The notes beneath the pieces are model-generated. The model worked only from the letters and a program-made list of their open reading frames with translations. It was not told the DNA's origin and searched no databases. This document shows positions 5,320-5,923 of a stretch of DNA of 5,923 nucleotides, one piece after another. Position 1 is the first letter of the stretch. Every line of letters starts with the position of its first letter. Position numbers and translations under genes: made by a program. Origin of the DNA: Flectobacillus sp. (GTDB lineage: Bacteria > Bacteroidota > Bacteroidia > Cytophagales > Spirosomataceae); NCBI GenBank assembly GCA_029865665.1, contig JARXAV010000185.1:1-5923 (forward strand), written 5' to 3'.

Positions 5320-5923
5320 TTACGCAATTTCTTTCAATTCTTTATAGGTTAGCCAAACGGTATTGGCTAGTAAAACCACAAAACCACATTCAAGCAGATA
5401 CTCTCCTAACAACGCTGGAGAACCCAAAAAGGCAAAGCTATCAAACACGGGATTGTCCAAGGATACATACACAAAAGGCTGCACCACCAACAAGATATTT
5501 AACAACAAGAGTTGAATAAAATAACGTTTGTCGGTAATATTCCACTTAACAAATACCAGTACGATGAAGTAGATAAACATATAATACGCCATTGCACTCG
5601 GTAAAAAGAGCTGCATTAAGCCATACGTAATGATAAACAACAACGGATAAATCTTTTCAAGCGACTTTGTACGACACTGAAAACCAATCCATGTAGCAAT
5701 AGGCAAAAAACAACCTAAACCAATCCAGTTCATCAAGGTAACATTTACGTGTTGACCCATAAACGGGCGTAAAATCGAATATAAATTAGGTGAATAAGGG
5801 TCTTCGGTGTGTTTTACCAACATCAAAAAATCTAAGCCTACAAGACTGTATAATAAGGCAATGCTTGGAATACCCACAAGAGCTAAGGTCAAGACAAATT
5901 TTACTTTATTTTTAATGGAGAAA
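5320..5923 (-). CDS. Multi-pass membrane protein, C-terminal part (N-terminus off the right edge)
   Basis: Two hundred codons are open from the right edge to the TAA at 5320-5322, and no start is needed inside the window because the frame is already open at 5923. A TTG at 5892 is not a convincing start. Counting from the edge, hydrophobic segments lie at about 8-30, 62-81, 91-107, 108-126, 134-153 and 175-193, so five or six membrane passes are likely. Between the first two is a loop with HTEDPYSPN and RPFMGQH, and the tail KELKEIA is charged and probably cytoplasmic. The overall look (membrane helices, aromatic residues at helix ends, Pro-containing loops) would suit a polyprenol-dependent glycosyltransferase or a polysaccharide-related membrane protein, but no diagnostic motif is in the window and I do not assign a function. 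The structured region at 5023-5285 lies directly downstream. Confidence 0.75.
   Translation of the reverse strand, partial: FSIKNKVKFVLTLALVGIPSIALLYSLVGLDFLMLVKHTEDPYSPNLYSILRPFMGQHVNVTLMNWIGLGCFLPIATWIGFQCRTKSLEKIYPLLFIITYGLMQLFLPSAMAYYMFIYFIVLVFVKWNITDKRYFIQLLLLNILLVVQPFVYVSLDNPVFDSFAFLGSPALLGEYLLECGFVVLLANTVWLTYKELKEIA

Noticed and set aside
5065..5347. Short frames on both strands through the palindromic cluster
   Set aside because: They read through inverted repeats and end in flanking DNA. The peptides reflect the repeat sequence, not a protein family.

Overview
The window looks like chromosomal DNA of a low-GC member of the Bacteroidota, probably Cytophagales. The evidence is a perfect TAnnTTTG -7 box upstream of the helicase gene, no clear Shine-Dalgarno sequences, a lipoprotein made of PepSY-like repeats, and intergenic palindromes of a style I associate from memory with this phylum. 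The genus call is inference. I see no phage, integrase, IS transposase, CRISPR array, tRNA or rRNA.

Layout from left to right. (1) 1-913, minus strand: a membrane-anchored protein with a Ser-rich linker and a Ppx/GppA-like ASKHA phosphatase domain; its C-terminus is cut by the left edge. (2) 1126-1863, minus: a secreted TPR protein with its own terminator. (3) 1864-2261: a long, AT-rich divergent intergenic region. (4) 2262-3302, plus: a lipoprotein carrying four tandem PepSY-like repeats, followed by a 21-bp perfect hairpin and a second hairpin with a T-run. (5) 3471-4886, minus: a complete RhlE-type DEAD-box RNA helicase. (6) 4887-5319: the helicase promoter, then about 260 bp of dense inverted repeats. 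(7) 5320-5923, minus: the C-terminal part of a multi-pass membrane protein cut by the right edge.

The genes appear to be mostly separate transcription units. Terminators or promoters lie between them, and I see no pathway linking them all. Three products (Ppx-like, TPR, PepSY lipoprotein) have N-terminal export or anchor signals, so the left half has an envelope theme.

Three things deserve a second look: the four-repeat PepSY-like lipoprotein, whose repeats differ largely at silent sites where I compared them; the Ppx-like domain that topology rules place outside the cytoplasm; and the 137-bp element at 5149-5285, which has 15-bp terminal inverted repeats and three internal hairpins.
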